Below are positions 18,701-26,024 of a stretch of DNA of 64,000 nt, piece by piece. The DNA lies in assembly GCA_023450085.1 (NCBI GenBank), contig JAEXHI010000020.1, forward strand, positions 62,001-126,000, written 5' to 3'. Position 1 is the stretch's first letter. Every line of letters begins with the position of its first letter. The notes beneath the pieces were generated by a model. That model was not told where the DNA came from. It saw nothing but the letters and a program-made list of their open reading frames with translations, and made no database searches. The position numbers were made by a program, and so were the translations under genes. This DNA is from Bacteroidota bacterium (GTDB lineage: Bacteria > Bacteroidota > Bacteroidia > Sphingobacteriales > Sphingobacteriaceae).

Positions 18701-19196
18701 TTGTTCCAGTACCGATTCTTTTGTTCAGGACCTTCATGGTTGCTCCAGTAAGGGGTTCGTTGGTCTTTTTATTAACCACCTGACCCCTGATTTCAACATC
18801 GCCCATAAACACAGCTGCAATTTTATCCAATAAAGAAGGTTCTTTTGCCTTCAGTAAAACCGTTTTATTATCAATTTTATAGGTGATGGGCAGATCTGAA
18901 AAACATTTCTCTAAAGTTTCTTCGATAGAGGCATTGCGTACAGAAAAAGAAATGGTTTTATTTGATCTAATCAGGTTTTCGCTAAATAGAAAATCATATC
19001 CACTTTGCTGGCGAATATCTTTCAATACCTTTTCCAAAGTGCTGTTTTTAGCGTTCAAGGTAATGCGCTGGCCAAAACTACTGGCGCTTACCTGCATAAA
19101 TGTAGCTATTAAAATAACGGTGGTTAGTCGCATCATTAGCAATAGTTTCTTCACATACCTTTTGGGTATGAATCGGTTAGTGTTTAGTTTATACAT
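15756..19196 (-). CDS. SusC/RagA TonB-dependent outer-membrane transporter with STN domain
   Basis: About 1,146 aa. Order: signal segment ending near SASSFGQ, an STN (secretin/TonB N-terminal) domain with TLEKVLKDIRQQSGYDF, a carboxypeptidase-regulatory-like domain (GQVVNKKTNEPLTGATMKV), the SusC plug with the hallmark EVLKDADATAIYGSRGANGVV, and a beta-barrel ending in GLSLKL. The STN domain marks a transducer able to signal to FecR, which is encoded just upstream. The frame stays open to 19328, but ATG at 19196 gives a normal Lys/Arg-plus-hydrophobic signal (MYKLNTNRFIPKRYVKKLL) and leaves a leader with hairpins. It imports an unknown ligand with TonB energy. Confidence 0.93.
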   Translation of the reverse strand: MYKLNTNRFIPKRYVKKLLLMMRLTTVILIATFMQVSASSFGQRITLNAKNSTLEKVLKDIRQQSGYDFLFSENLIRSNKTISFSVRNASIEETLEKCFSDLPITYKIDNKTVLLKAKEPSLLDKIAAVFMGDVEIRGQVVNKKTNEPLTGATMKVLNKRIGTGTNSKGEFFLPKLDEHSIITFSYIGFDSVQVKLDALRGLGEGSNAFSKNVTITKVNNGYFLKVEMEPSVSYLDEMIVQGYGVTDRRMATGNISKVTAEEIEKQPVMNPLMALQGRVPGMVVTPTSGYASGTVKVEIRGRSAINSNFTSDPLYIIDGVPLTYLEIGGISSYQNGSTGVNQSGSFAGGAGQSPFFNINPADIESIEVLKDADATAIYGSRGANGVVLITTKKGKIGGTTITADVFQGLSKVASHWNMLNTEQYVAMRKEAFKNDGIVPTALNAPDLVVWDTTRYTDWQKELWGNTGQLTSASTAISGGNENTQFRISGNYTRQTEILTATGANRKASLAFNLTNFSANRKLRTNLSVNYSYTDVNNVNTSAAVTLSPNAPAIYNSDGGLNYQEWNDAGLPDSYPFASLKAIANSQTNLLTGNLNLAYELFKGLEVSSNFGYNNSRNNIGGGTTIEAQNPIYSPMGIATVLSSDNQNWIIEPQFSYKADVGKGRFTALLGATLQATVAGSKTIMGYGYTDDDLLGSISLAPFTQVTDKSGQYKYAALFSRLNYTWDDKYVLNLSGRRDGSSRFGKGKQYGNFGAIGLAWIASQETWIKNILPSFISFIKLRGSYGITGSDGVGDYQYLTQWSSSLNYNPVLSYGGVKPLVSLHGVNPNYQWQENKKLEGGLSISFLNDRINFETAYYRNRCNNQLTDYPTPVFTGFPTVTANWPANIQNSGWEFSLSTKLINQKDFKWSASLNGSFNKNVLIDYPDIEHSPYATQYYIGKPLNAVYLYHYTGINPLTGEYSYEDYNGDGFLTMNYSGMPGEGNDDRYITLNLDPKFFGGIGNDFQYKNWRFSFFFQYKNQMGYNSNYAGQSAGAMVNTSLEIYNNRWTQPGQQAKYARFTTVPANSDRFVSGSDLYYTDASYLRLNNVSLSYTLPEKLLKNKSLSIYMHAQNLWILTNYEGLDPDTQNFGSMPTAKVFTAGLSLKL

Positions 19197-19240
19197 TTCG
19201 TCATGGTTGACGACAAACGACCAGTAGGCAATGAATACCC

Positions 19241-19264
19241 AATATTGCTTTAACGGGCAATATT
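19241..19264 (-). promoter_or_regulatory. Inverted repeat in the susC leader
   Basis: AATATTGC (19241-19248) and GCAATATT (19257-19264) form a perfect 8-bp inverted repeat with an 8-nt loop. It is 45 bp upstream of the chosen susC start, so it could be a leader hairpin or an operator. Confidence 0.35.
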
Positions 19265-19331
19265 CGCTAAGTTTGTTTGTCTGGTTTGGTTGATAAGATC
19301 TCAAAGTTTTATAAAAGCATTCCGGCAATCG

Positions 19332-19365
19332 GCCAGCAGTGTTCTCAGCACTTCTGGCTTTTTTT
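19332..19365. terminator. Hairpin with T-run between fecR and susC (locus 1)
   Basis: GCCAGCAGTG (19332-19341) pairs with CACTTCTGGC (19349-19358) with one mismatch and a 7-nt loop, and seven T follow on the plus strand. In the operon direction an A-run precedes it. The same kind of hairpin occurs at 50702-50733 at the equivalent position of the second Sus locus, so it is probably a conserved fecR-susC boundary element rather than chance. Confidence 0.6.
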
Positions 19366-19388
19366 AAGGAATACGTATCGGTTAGTAA

Positions 19389-20519
19389 TTATTTTTTAAT
19401 GATTACCCTCCTTCCTTCGATTTTAAAATGTACGTTCCCTGTAAATTCCAGCATATTCAGGAGCTCAGAAAGGTTTTTATCTCTCGAGATTTCTCCTTTA
19501 TATTTAAATTCCGGATCGGGTTGAATTTCATACCTAATATCTACATCATACCATCTTGATACTTTAACCATAATGGATTCAAGGTTTTCATCAAACTTGA
19601 AATAGCCATTTTTCCAGGCCATTACATCTTCTAGATCTACTTTTTCCACTAAACTGATATGGCCTGATTTTACCTGTGATTGTTCTCCTGGTTTAAGGAT
19701 TAAAGCATTATTCCCGGCAGCTATTTTTACACTTCCAGTTAACAAGGTGGTTTTAACCAATTTATCATCAGCATAAGCCGAAATGTTAAAATGTGTACCC
19801 AATACCTCTACTGTTTGTCCTTTTGCCAACACTTTAAATGGTGATTTTTCATCATGAAAGACTTCGAAATAGGCTTCGCCATTCAATTCTACTTTCCTTT
19901 CTTTTTTTGAAAAACCCAGCGGATATTTTAAACTGGATAAGGCATTTAAAAACACCTTTGACCCATCTGGTAAAATTACCTGCCACTTGCCGCCGCTTGG
20001 TGCCTCAATAGTATTGTACTGCAGCGTTTCCTGTTTTGAAGTGTTGCCAACGACCTGGTAAACCAATTGTCCTTCCGTATTTTTAGTAATCAATACCCCT
20101 GCTTCATTAGCAACAGTATCATTTCCGGCATCTGTAAGGTTTATTTTCCGTCCATCAGCCAAAGTAAGAACCGCTTTGTTTTTACCAGGTTTTATGTCGT
20201 TTGCAACAATTTGAGGCGTAGCTATATTTTTATGATCCAGATAAACCCATATCGAAACTAAAGCAACAATCAATATGGCGGCAGCTGCAGCAATATTAAA
20301 ACTGCTGAATAAACGATGTGTTTTTTTGACGGGGCTAACACCAGCTGCAACATGGTGCCACATCTGTTGCTTAATGGCCATATAATCTACATCCCTTGGC
20401 TCTTTTTGACCAATAGCAGATTGCTGAACAAACCAATGCTCTACTACACGGATTTCTTCTGCTGAAGCATTTCCTTCATTATATCTTTTTAGTAACTCTT
20501 TTGATTCTTCCCTATTCAT
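19389..20519 (-). CDS. FecR family anti-sigma regulator
   Basis: 376 aa inner-membrane anti-sigma factor. The cytoplasmic N-terminus (~1-75) should bind the ECF sigma factor encoded upstream. A TM lies at about 79-98 (AAAILIVALVSIWVYL). The periplasmic FecR domain contains the usual ILPDGSKVFLNALSSLKYP and VELNGEAYFEV motifs, and a C-terminal STN-like part ends in RRVIIKK. It relays a signal from the STN domain of the neighbouring SusC. It is about 100 bp after the sigma gene and upstream of susC, with a hairpin in the gap to susC. Confidence 0.92.
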   Translation of the reverse strand: MNREESKELLKRYNEGNASAEEIRVVEHWFVQQSAIGQKEPRDVDYMAIKQQMWHHVAAGVSPVKKTHRLFSSFNIAAAAAILIVALVSIWVYLDHKNIATPQIVANDIKPGKNKAVLTLADGRKINLTDAGNDTVANEAGVLITKNTEGQLVYQVVGNTSKQETLQYNTIEAPSGGKWQVILPDGSKVFLNALSSLKYPLGFSKKERKVELNGEAYFEVFHDEKSPFKVLAKGQTVEVLGTHFNISAYADDKLVKTTLLTGSVKIAAGNNALILKPGEQSQVKSGHISLVEKVDLEDVMAWKNGYFKFDENLESIMVKVSRWYDVDIRYEIQPDPEFKYKGEISRDKNLSELLNMLEFTGNVHFKIEGRRVIIKK

Positions 20520-20627
20520 GCGTCACCGCTTAATGCGGATTTAATAGGTAATAGCCATGAAAATGATTGAGGGCGTAGATAAAAAACAAGAAAAATAACA
20601 ACAAACTGATTTTCAGACAGATTATTT

Positions 20628-21221
20628 TCAATTCCGTTTGGAGAGTTCCAGAATAATCATGCCTAATGGAGCATAAACGGATAGCTTTGTACGAAGTATC
20701 TTTAAAGCATTATTGACTTGCTTTTTTACCGTTTGATCTGACAGTCCTAATTTTGCGGCAATTTCCGCATGGGATAGATTATCCTGGCGGCTCATTTCAA
20801 AAATCTGCTTCATCTTTGGAGGAAGATTATCAATTTCTCGCTGTACAATAATCTTCAGTTCGCGTTCATCAATATCATGTATCGTTTCCATGCTTACTTC
20901 AGAAGCATAGGCAGCAAGGGAAGCCAGATGATCGTTATGTAGATTGTTCCTTTGAATAATTTTGAGCACTCGGTTTCTGGCCCCTACATACAAGTAACCA
21001 GAAAGGTTATTGTTTTCCTGAATCAGGTCAGCTTTATCCCAAATGCTTATGAATAGATCCTGTATCAGGTCTTTCGAAACTTCTTCATCCCTCAGCATCT
21101 GATTTACTTTATAAAACATCAATACTGAATAACGATTGTAAATTTCCGTAAAAGCACGATGATCTTTTTTCTTTAAAAGAACAATCAATTCAGCATCATC
21201 AAGTTCAGTATATATTTTCAT
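20628..21221 (-). CDS. ECF sigma-70 family RNA polymerase sigma factor
   Basis: 197 aa ECF sigma factor. Region 2 includes RAFTEIYNRYSVLMFYKVNQMLRD and DLIQDLFISIWDKAD. Region 4 includes LPPKMKQIFEMSRQDNLSHAEIAAKLGLSDQTVKKQVNNALKIL, split by a short linker. It is expected to be held by the FecR protein downstream and to switch on susC and the rest of the train. ATG at 21221 is chosen over a TTG one codon upstream. It is the first gene of the minus-strand train. Confidence 0.92.
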   Translation of the reverse strand: MKIYTELDDAELIVLLKKKDHRAFTEIYNRYSVLMFYKVNQMLRDEEVSKDLIQDLFISIWDKADLIQENNNLSGYLYVGARNRVLKIIQRNNLHNDHLASLAAYASEVSMETIHDIDERELKIIVQREIDNLPPKMKQIFEMSRQDNLSHAEIAAKLGLSDQTVKKQVNNALKILRTKLSVYAPLGMIILELSKRN

Positions 21222-21633
21222 CAAATGATGTAGAGATCCGCAGTTTGTTTACAGGTTCGTAAATATATAAGATTTTACACTTTTATCTGCGACTTTTTAT
21301 ATGAATGTGTTTTTTAGTGACTCACTATTATAGCATTTTCTATAAATAAAAAACTTTAAAAATTTGAAATTGCAATCGATGTTCCTATTACCATTATTTG
21401 TCTAACTCTTAAATTAGTTTTACTTTTTGAATGTTAATACAGGAATTAGTTTACATTATTTTTTAATAATGATCCTACTTCTGCTTTAAAAATGGTTACG
21501 AGTAAGCGGACTTACAAGGCATTTGTCATCTTTTTATCCATTCGTTGAAAAGATTTACCGCAAACTACCCCATAAAAAAAGACATCTTTCAGGCATTTGA
21601 TTATATTGGTACTACCAAACCAACAAGCTAAGG
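21222..21633. other. AT-rich intergenic region with repeat copy
   Basis: A 412-bp divergent region between the sigma gene (minus) and the DUF4365 gene (plus). It must hold promoters for both, but I see no clear TAnnTTTG element for the sigma gene. The right copy of the 55-bp repeat begins at 21501. On the minus strand the ~21600-21510 stretch encodes a short decayed frame (DKKMTNAL then stop) that parallels DKKAANVVY at 1150-1120, so both repeats may be remnants of one gene end. Confidence 0.45.
21501..21554 (+). repeat. Right copy of imperfect 55-bp direct repeat
   Basis: Starts AGTAAGCGGACTTACA and ends TTCGTTGAAAAGAT. It matches 1115-1169 at 45 of 55 aligned columns in direct orientation. 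It lies 80 bp upstream of the first high-GC ICE-type gene, so the two repeats mark the edges of the low-GC 20-kb block. Confidence 0.6.
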
Positions 21634-23448
21634 ATGACAGATAACGGACCATTGCCCAATACCAATCCCAACGAGGACCTGGAAACCATTTCAAGACATA
21701 AGTTCTGCCTTGCGCTTGACATCAAGAGATTTGAACCCAGAGCAGAGGAAAGAAGGGACAAAGGCGTAGACTTTCTTGTCGAACTAAAATCCACAGACAA
21801 ATACCTGAACTACCGGTTTTCGGTCCAACTGAAATCCACAGCCTCGCCCTCAAGGAACAATGACGGCTCCATATCCTTTCCGATCGAGCTCAGTAATCTC
21901 AATTACCTGCTATGCTACCCAACAATCGCCTATTATGTGCTGTACGACCATGAGCAGGATACATTCTACTATGAGCATGCTTGGGAAGCGTATAGGCAAC
22001 TACGTGTCAAGTACGGAAATCAACCACTACCGAAAACCTTTAACATAAGGTTCCATAAACCACTGGACGGGGAAGCCCTCTCGGAAATCTACGAGATGAA
22101 CCTCCAAAACGGTGCTATCCTTCAACAGCTCCATCCATTACTCGGCCAAACCAAGAACGGGCAGAAAAAATCGGACATCATCATCGATGCGGACAACAAT
22201 GTCTATAGCGTAGAGGATATCTATGCCTATCTCAACCAGTTCGGCAATTACCTGATCAACATGGCAGCCTTTGACCTGATCATCGAAATGGAACAGCGTT
22301 GCCGTCCAAGAAAAAATGCGAGTACCCATTTCAACCTGATCTGCGGAATCGCCTATTACCAAAGGGGAGACCGGATGTACGAGGCATTGACACTACTCAC
22401 CAAGGCACATAAGGGGATCACAGAACTCCAACCGGAAATGGCAACCTACCTGAAATTCATCATACTTGACTCCAGAAAGCAAACCAACAACGTCAGCCAG
22501 GAAGAGTATGAGGAAGAACTCGATCAACTGCTCGAAAATGACGGGATCGGCCCCTTTATGGAAATCGAAAAGGCATGGAGAAAATGCCAAAACAGTGAAG
22601 GGGAAATAGAATCAAAGCTAAAAATGCTCCGCTCGGAACTACAGCAGATCGCAGACAATGACACCGTCGACCCGAGAATATGCTCCTTTGCCTATATGAG
22701 GATCCATGATATAGAAACGGGGCTTTCGATATACGAACTGACCAAACTTGTCCATCAGGCCATATGTGCCAACGACAGGGATAAATTTGTCCTGATCCGA
22801 AAAGAATGGGCCATATTATCTAGCAAGTTCAACAAAAGAGTGACCGATCTCCACGAATTCACCATGGCAACGGGAAACCTACAGATGGCAGGGAACATCG
22901 CACTGAGCCGTATCCGCTTGGACTACGAACCGGCCTATATCTTCGCATTCTATGACCACTGGGATGCCATTACCCGCAGTTCAAAGCCCGAGGTCTCCGC
23001 TGCCGACCGAGCTGTACTGAACAACCATTGCGGTTTCCTCCTGGCCTCGGCAAGACCACTGGAGCTGGCCAGCCAATACCAGATCCTGATGCAATCCCTG
23101 TTCCTACGTTATCAGCTACTTGCACTGCTAGAGGAAGGGGACGCTATGGCGATCACCGAGAAAATCATCCGAGACACCTTGGAGAGACACGGTCTAGAAG
23201 CACTTGCCGAAGAGTTTGAGGACCTGCTTAACAACGGCATGTACCATGAACACCTGTTCTGGGATTCCCAACAGCGTATCATCCAAGCTTATGAGATTGC
23301 TGAACAGACGGACAGCGAAACCATCGAAACAAAAACACCAAAGGACCATAACCCATTGGAAGGTATTGTTACCAAATGGTCTATCGAAGAACCCTACCCA
23401 TTCCGGTTTCCACCCATCAGTAGCTACCAGACCGGTCCTCCGCAATAA
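21634..23448 (+). CDS. DUF4365 nuclease-like domain protein with long helical C-terminus
   Basis: 604 aa. The N-terminal ~150 residues match the DUF4365 type: a PD-(D/E)xK-like pattern with Glu34/Glu38, GVD46 and Q65-L-K67, then a strand-rich part (YYVLYDHEQDTFYYEHAW). Residues ~190-600 are helical and TPR-like, ending in a Pro/Gln-rich tail. No signal peptide or TM. DUF4365 domains occur in proteins of mobile elements and anti-phage islands, so a DNA-directed or defence role is possible but not shown. It is the first gene right of the repeat and is convergent with the PUR-RadC gene (24-bp gap). Domain call is by eye. Confidence 0.7.
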   Translation: MTDNGPLPNTNPNEDLETISRHKFCLALDIKRFEPRAEERRDKGVDFLVELKSTDKYLNYRFSVQLKSTASPSRNNDGSISFPIELSNLNYLLCYPTIAYYVLYDHEQDTFYYEHAWEAYRQLRVKYGNQPLPKTFNIRFHKPLDGEALSEIYEMNLQNGAILQQLHPLLGQTKNGQKKSDIIIDADNNVYSVEDIYAYLNQFGNYLINMAAFDLIIEMEQRCRPRKNASTHFNLICGIAYYQRGDRMYEALTLLTKAHKGITELQPEMATYLKFIILDSRKQTNNVSQEEYEEELDQLLENDGIGPFMEIEKAWRKCQNSEGEIESKLKMLRSELQQIADNDTVDPRICSFAYMRIHDIETGLSIYELTKLVHQAICANDRDKFVLIRKEWAILSSKFNKRVTDLHEFTMATGNLQMAGNIALSRIRLDYEPAYIFAFYDHWDAITRSSKPEVSAADRAVLNNHCGFLLASARPLELASQYQILMQSLFLRYQLLALLEEGDAMAITEKIIRDTLERHGLEALAEEFEDLLNNGMYHEHLFWDSQQRIIQAYEIAEQTDSETIETKTPKDHNPLEGIVTKWSIEEPYPFRFPPISSYQTGPPQ

Positions 23449-23472
23449 GATCAACAAATCGAGCAAACTCCA

Positions 23473-24018
23473 TCAACCGATTGTCCTCCTGACCATTTCC
23501 ATCACGGCAACCACCATTGCCGATTTGGCTTCACCGATACCGCTGAACAACTGCAGGCGCTCACAGCTCGCACGCGAAAGCCCATCCAGTCCACCAAAAG
23601 CATGCAACAGCCGCTGCGAAAGCTCCAGCACCGATTCATCCACAGAACCAGTACCCAACAAAATCGCCAGCAGTTCCGCATCGGACAATGCTACAGCACC
23701 TTGCCGAAATAATTTTTCCCTCGGCCGCTGCTCCAAGGGCATCGCCGCCATCCCCCTTAACACCGCATCAGGAACCACCTGAGGCGGCAGCTCATCCACA
23801 TGTGCCGCGTGGTGGCATAACGAAGACAATCCCTGTATCAACAGTGGCAGATCCTCCTCGAACACGATCACATGATTGCGCACAAAACTGCCATCTAACT
23901 GCCGATCGCTACGGGTGATCTGGATAAATAGTGTATCATTCGCCGCCCTTTTAAAATCCAAGAAATAATGTTTCCTACCAGCGGAGAACGACTCGCTGGC
24001 CATATTGAACCTTTCCAT
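23473..24018 (-). CDS. PUR-like (DUF3276) domain fused to RadC N-terminal HhH domain
   Basis: 181 aa with two parts. Residues ~8-75 (FSAGRKHYFLDFKRA ... HVIVFEEDLPLLIQGL) resemble the PUR-alpha/DUF3276 single-domain nucleic-acid-binding proteins of Bacteroidetes. Residues ~95-181 (RPREKLFRQGAVALSDAELL, LLGTG, LQLFSGIGEAKSAMV) match the RadC/UPF0758 N-terminal helix-hairpin-helix domain. The JAB/MPN metalloprotease-like domain that normally completes RadC is absent: the frame stops just after the HhH. So it looks like a purely nucleic-acid-binding fusion. ICEs often carry radC, but this arrangement is unusual to me. Confidence 0.72.
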   Translation of the reverse strand: MERFNMASESFSAGRKHYFLDFKRAANDTLFIQITRSDRQLDGSFVRNHVIVFEEDLPLLIQGLSSLCHHAAHVDELPPQVVPDAVLRGMAAMPLEQRPREKLFRQGAVALSDAELLAILLGTGSVDESVLELSQRLLHAFGGLDGLSRASCERLQLFSGIGEAKSAMVVAVMEMVRRTIG

Positions 24019-24078
24019 AAGCCTCCTTTTTCATCCAAAGTTCCCAAAACCGGAAGCAATAGCCGTACGCAAAACAAC

Positions 24079-24094
24079 TTAAACGATTTAAACG
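24079..24094. promoter_or_regulatory. Short direct repeat in divergent intergenic region
   Basis: TTAAACG occurs twice (24079-24085 and 24088-24094), 9 bp apart start to start, between the PUR-RadC gene (minus) and the zinc-ribbon gene (plus). It could be an operator half-site array. Evidence is position only. Confidence 0.25.
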
Positions 24095-24125
24095 TTTATA
24101 AAATGGATAACCAGCACATCATCAA

Positions 24126-24545
24126 ATGGATATAAGAGGCAGACAGCTCATCGCAGAACCAATCCCGTGCGGGTACTGTGGCAAGGAACTTTTCGGCAGG
24201 GCGGACAAAAGATTCTGCAACGATACCTGCCGTAACCGCTACCATGCCCAGTCACAAAAACGGAAACAATGGGCAGAGCCACATTTTGTGGCCAAGATCA
24301 CCAGACAACTCTTGCGAAACCGCAAGTTATTGCAAAAATCCATTCCCTACAGCGAACAGACTACCATCGTCACCAAGAACGATCTGGCCGAACAGGGCTT
24401 TGACTTCCGTTTCTATACCAATAGCCTTGAAACCAAAAAGGGAACCTATTATTATAGCTACGAATATGGCTGGCTCCAGGTCGAACCCAACAAAGTACTC
24501 GTGGTACGAACCAACAGCTATGATGATTTTACTTTCGCCTCCTAA
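24126..24545 (+). CDS. Zinc-ribbon hypothetical protein
   Basis: 139 aa. The N-terminal four-Cys ribbon CGYCGKELFGRADKRFCNDTC (Cys15, 18, 31, 35) is followed by a basic stretch (RNRYHAQSQKRKQW), typical of small nucleic-acid-binding ribbons. The C-terminal half is a beta-rich domain with YYYSYEYGWLQVE. No family name comes to mind. It is divergent from PUR-RadC. Real gene: high-GC codon use like the ICE and a well-formed Zn site. A role in DNA or RNA binding is inferred. Confidence 0.7.
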   Translation: MDIRGRQLIAEPIPCGYCGKELFGRADKRFCNDTCRNRYHAQSQKRKQWAEPHFVAKITRQLLRNRKLLQKSIPYSEQTTIVTKNDLAEQGFDFRFYTNSLETKKGTYYYSYEYGWLQVEPNKVLVVRTNSYDDFTFAS

Positions 24546-24697
24546 ACTTTAAGACGAAACAAGAATGTAAATAGGAAAAACCTAAAAATAATAAACTGGT
24601 AATCAGCACAAACACCAAAAAATTCAAAAAAAACACCCAACATCGTCAAACCTTTGCCAATTTGAATTGTTCCAGGGACTGAACCATCAAACATGCT

Positions 24698-25243
24698 ATG
24701 CCTCCACATTCCGAGCCGATACTCATTGATACCAAAGACTTCTTACTGCATCCCTTCGGTGCCAGCGACATCAAACGTTTCGATAGCCTGAGCAAAGATA
24801 TCTTACAATTATTCAGCCAACAGCAGACCACCACCTACCTGCCCCATAAAAAGCTACAGCACATCAGCCACGCAGAAACACTTTTACAGACCGGGCTGCT
24901 CAACCAGTACAGCGGCCTGAGCCAACTCTATTTCATCACCAGAAAAACAGATCAAAAGACGATCGGTATGATCGAGCTTATCAGTCCAAAGAATGCCGAA
25001 CGGCATTATCAATTGGACCAATACCCCTACTTTCTGGAATTCTGCATAAGTACAGAGCACAGCGGGAAGGGGATCATGGGCAATATACTTCCAAAGCTCA
25101 TCCGTCAGCTCAAATGTCATGGTATCCATCAACTTGCGGCAGTGGCCAACCCCAGAAACCTATCCGCCATCAAAGTATTACAGAAATCCGGGATCACCCA
25201 TCAAAGCCATTTCGACAGCATCAACAACCTTTACCACAATTGA
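24698..25243 (+). CDS. GNAT family N-acetyltransferase
   Basis: 181 aa. The GNAT fold is supported by FLLHPFGASDIKRF at the N-terminus, the beta4 region YPYFLEFCISTEHSGKGIMGNIL (motif A equivalent with GKG for acetyl-CoA phosphates) and AVANPRNLSAIKVLQKSGI (motif B), which matches the RimJ/RimL type. Substrate unknown. It is an isolated plus-strand gene between the zinc-ribbon gene and a small hypothetical gene. No signal peptide, so cytoplasmic. Confidence 0.8.
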   Translation: MPPHSEPILIDTKDFLLHPFGASDIKRFDSLSKDILQLFSQQQTTTYLPHKKLQHISHAETLLQTGLLNQYSGLSQLYFITRKTDQKTIGMIELISPKNAERHYQLDQYPYFLEFCISTEHSGKGIMGNILPKLIRQLKCHGIHQLAAVANPRNLSAIKVLQKSGITHQSHFDSINNLYHN

Positions 25244-25300
25244 CACCCTAATAAGGACCGCCTGTGGATAAGTCCTTAATATCCTACGTGCTCAAAGCTG

Positions 25301-25308
25301 TACATTTG
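25301..25308 (+). promoter_or_regulatory. Bacteroidetes -7 element
   Basis: TACATTTG fits the Bacteroidetes TAnnTTTG -7 consensus and sits 7 nt before the ATG at 25316. No TTG was seen at the -33 spacing. Confidence 0.35.
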
Positions 25309-25315
25309 TAACATA

Positions 25316-25659
25316 ATGAGCACTCTATCTTCGACACGATCTATTTCCTTGAAGCGGAACATTTCTATCTCCTAGAGATCAGGAGGAATGATTTGGCGGA
25401 AGATGCGCCCGTGGAACAAAGGTTCAAATGGCTAAGGATCGAAAAGCAGACCGACGTGATCACAGCGCTTACCTTCAGCTCGATGGACAGTTCTGAGGAG
25501 ATCGAGGAAAGGTTCTTCGAACAGGGCTTCCTTAAATTCAATACAATATCAGGCACCTTTATCGAAAAATACAATTCTGCCCAATATCCATTGAAAAAAC
25601 TGACATCAAAAGCTATCCCAATCGAGATCGATAAAATTGTCAAGGATTTTCTCCAATAA
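25316..25659 (+). pseudogene. Small hypothetical protein, start probably frameshifted
   Basis: An open frame from about 25312 to 25659 encodes a plausible ~110-aa protein (HSIFDTIYFLEAEHFYLLEIRR ... IDKIVKDFLQ) but has no ATG at its beginning; the first usable start inside it is TTG at 25393. The ATG at 25316, just after a TACATTTG promoter-like element, is in another frame and stops soon. Adding one base after that ATG would join it to the good frame as M-x-HSIFDTIYF. So it is either a 1-nt-deletion pseudogene, an assembly error, or a shorter TTG-started gene. Family unknown. Confidence 0.45.
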
Positions 25660-25665
25660 ACAGCA

Positions 25666-25698
25666 TAAAAAAGCCCGACCAGATATATGGCCGGGCTT
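25666..25698 (-). terminator. Terminator between convergent genes
   Basis: AAGCCCGACC (25671-25680) pairs with GGCCGGGCTT (25689-25698) with one mismatch and an 8-nt loop. On the minus strand it is followed by TTTTTT, so it best fits the end of the histone gene (stop 25728); it may also serve the plus-strand gene ending at 25659. Confidence 0.7.
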
Positions 25699-25727
25699 CT
25701 ATCATTCCCAAAAATCAGATAGCTGAT

Positions 25728-25904
25728 CTATTTTGCGTTTTTCTTTTCGGTTACCTCAGTTCTGATCTCCTGCGCCAAAACCTTCAGGTCCTGCATACCC
25801 TTGCGTACACGTGTACCAGCGGCACTGTTACCTGCATTATAGAATTTTTCCGCATCAGCTTCGATCGCCGCTACCAACTCCTTTACCTTTTGAAACTTTT
25901 CCAT
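25728..25904 (-). CDS. Histone H1-like (Hc1 type) DNA-binding protein
   Basis: 58 aa. The full small frame reads MEKFQKVKELVAAIEADAEK, then FYNAGNSAAGTRVRKGMQDL, then KVLAQEIRTEVTEKKNAK. This is the short Bacteroidetes Hc1-like histone: helical, Lys-rich, with the conserved GTRxRKxMQ core. It is likely a nucleoid-associated protein. ATG at 25904 has an A-rich upstream region. It is followed by a clear terminator. A decayed relative lies at 59974-60117. Confidence 0.85.
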   Translation of the reverse strand: MEKFQKVKELVAAIEADAEKFYNAGNSAAGTRVRKGMQDLKVLAQEIRTEVTEKKNAK

Positions 25905-26024
25905 CTTCTTAATTAAATGTGTTAGTTAAACAATGATTAATAATTGGGGACGAATATAGCATTTCCGTCCCTACCGCCAAACAAAAAAAGGGCGGCAACA
26001 CACCGCCCGCCCCAAAAACAAACA

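Noticed and set aside
19197..19328. N-terminal extension of SusC (locus 1) to 19328
   Set aside because: The extra 44 residues precede a normal signal peptide and cover a leader hairpin; ATG at 19196 fits SusC proteins better.
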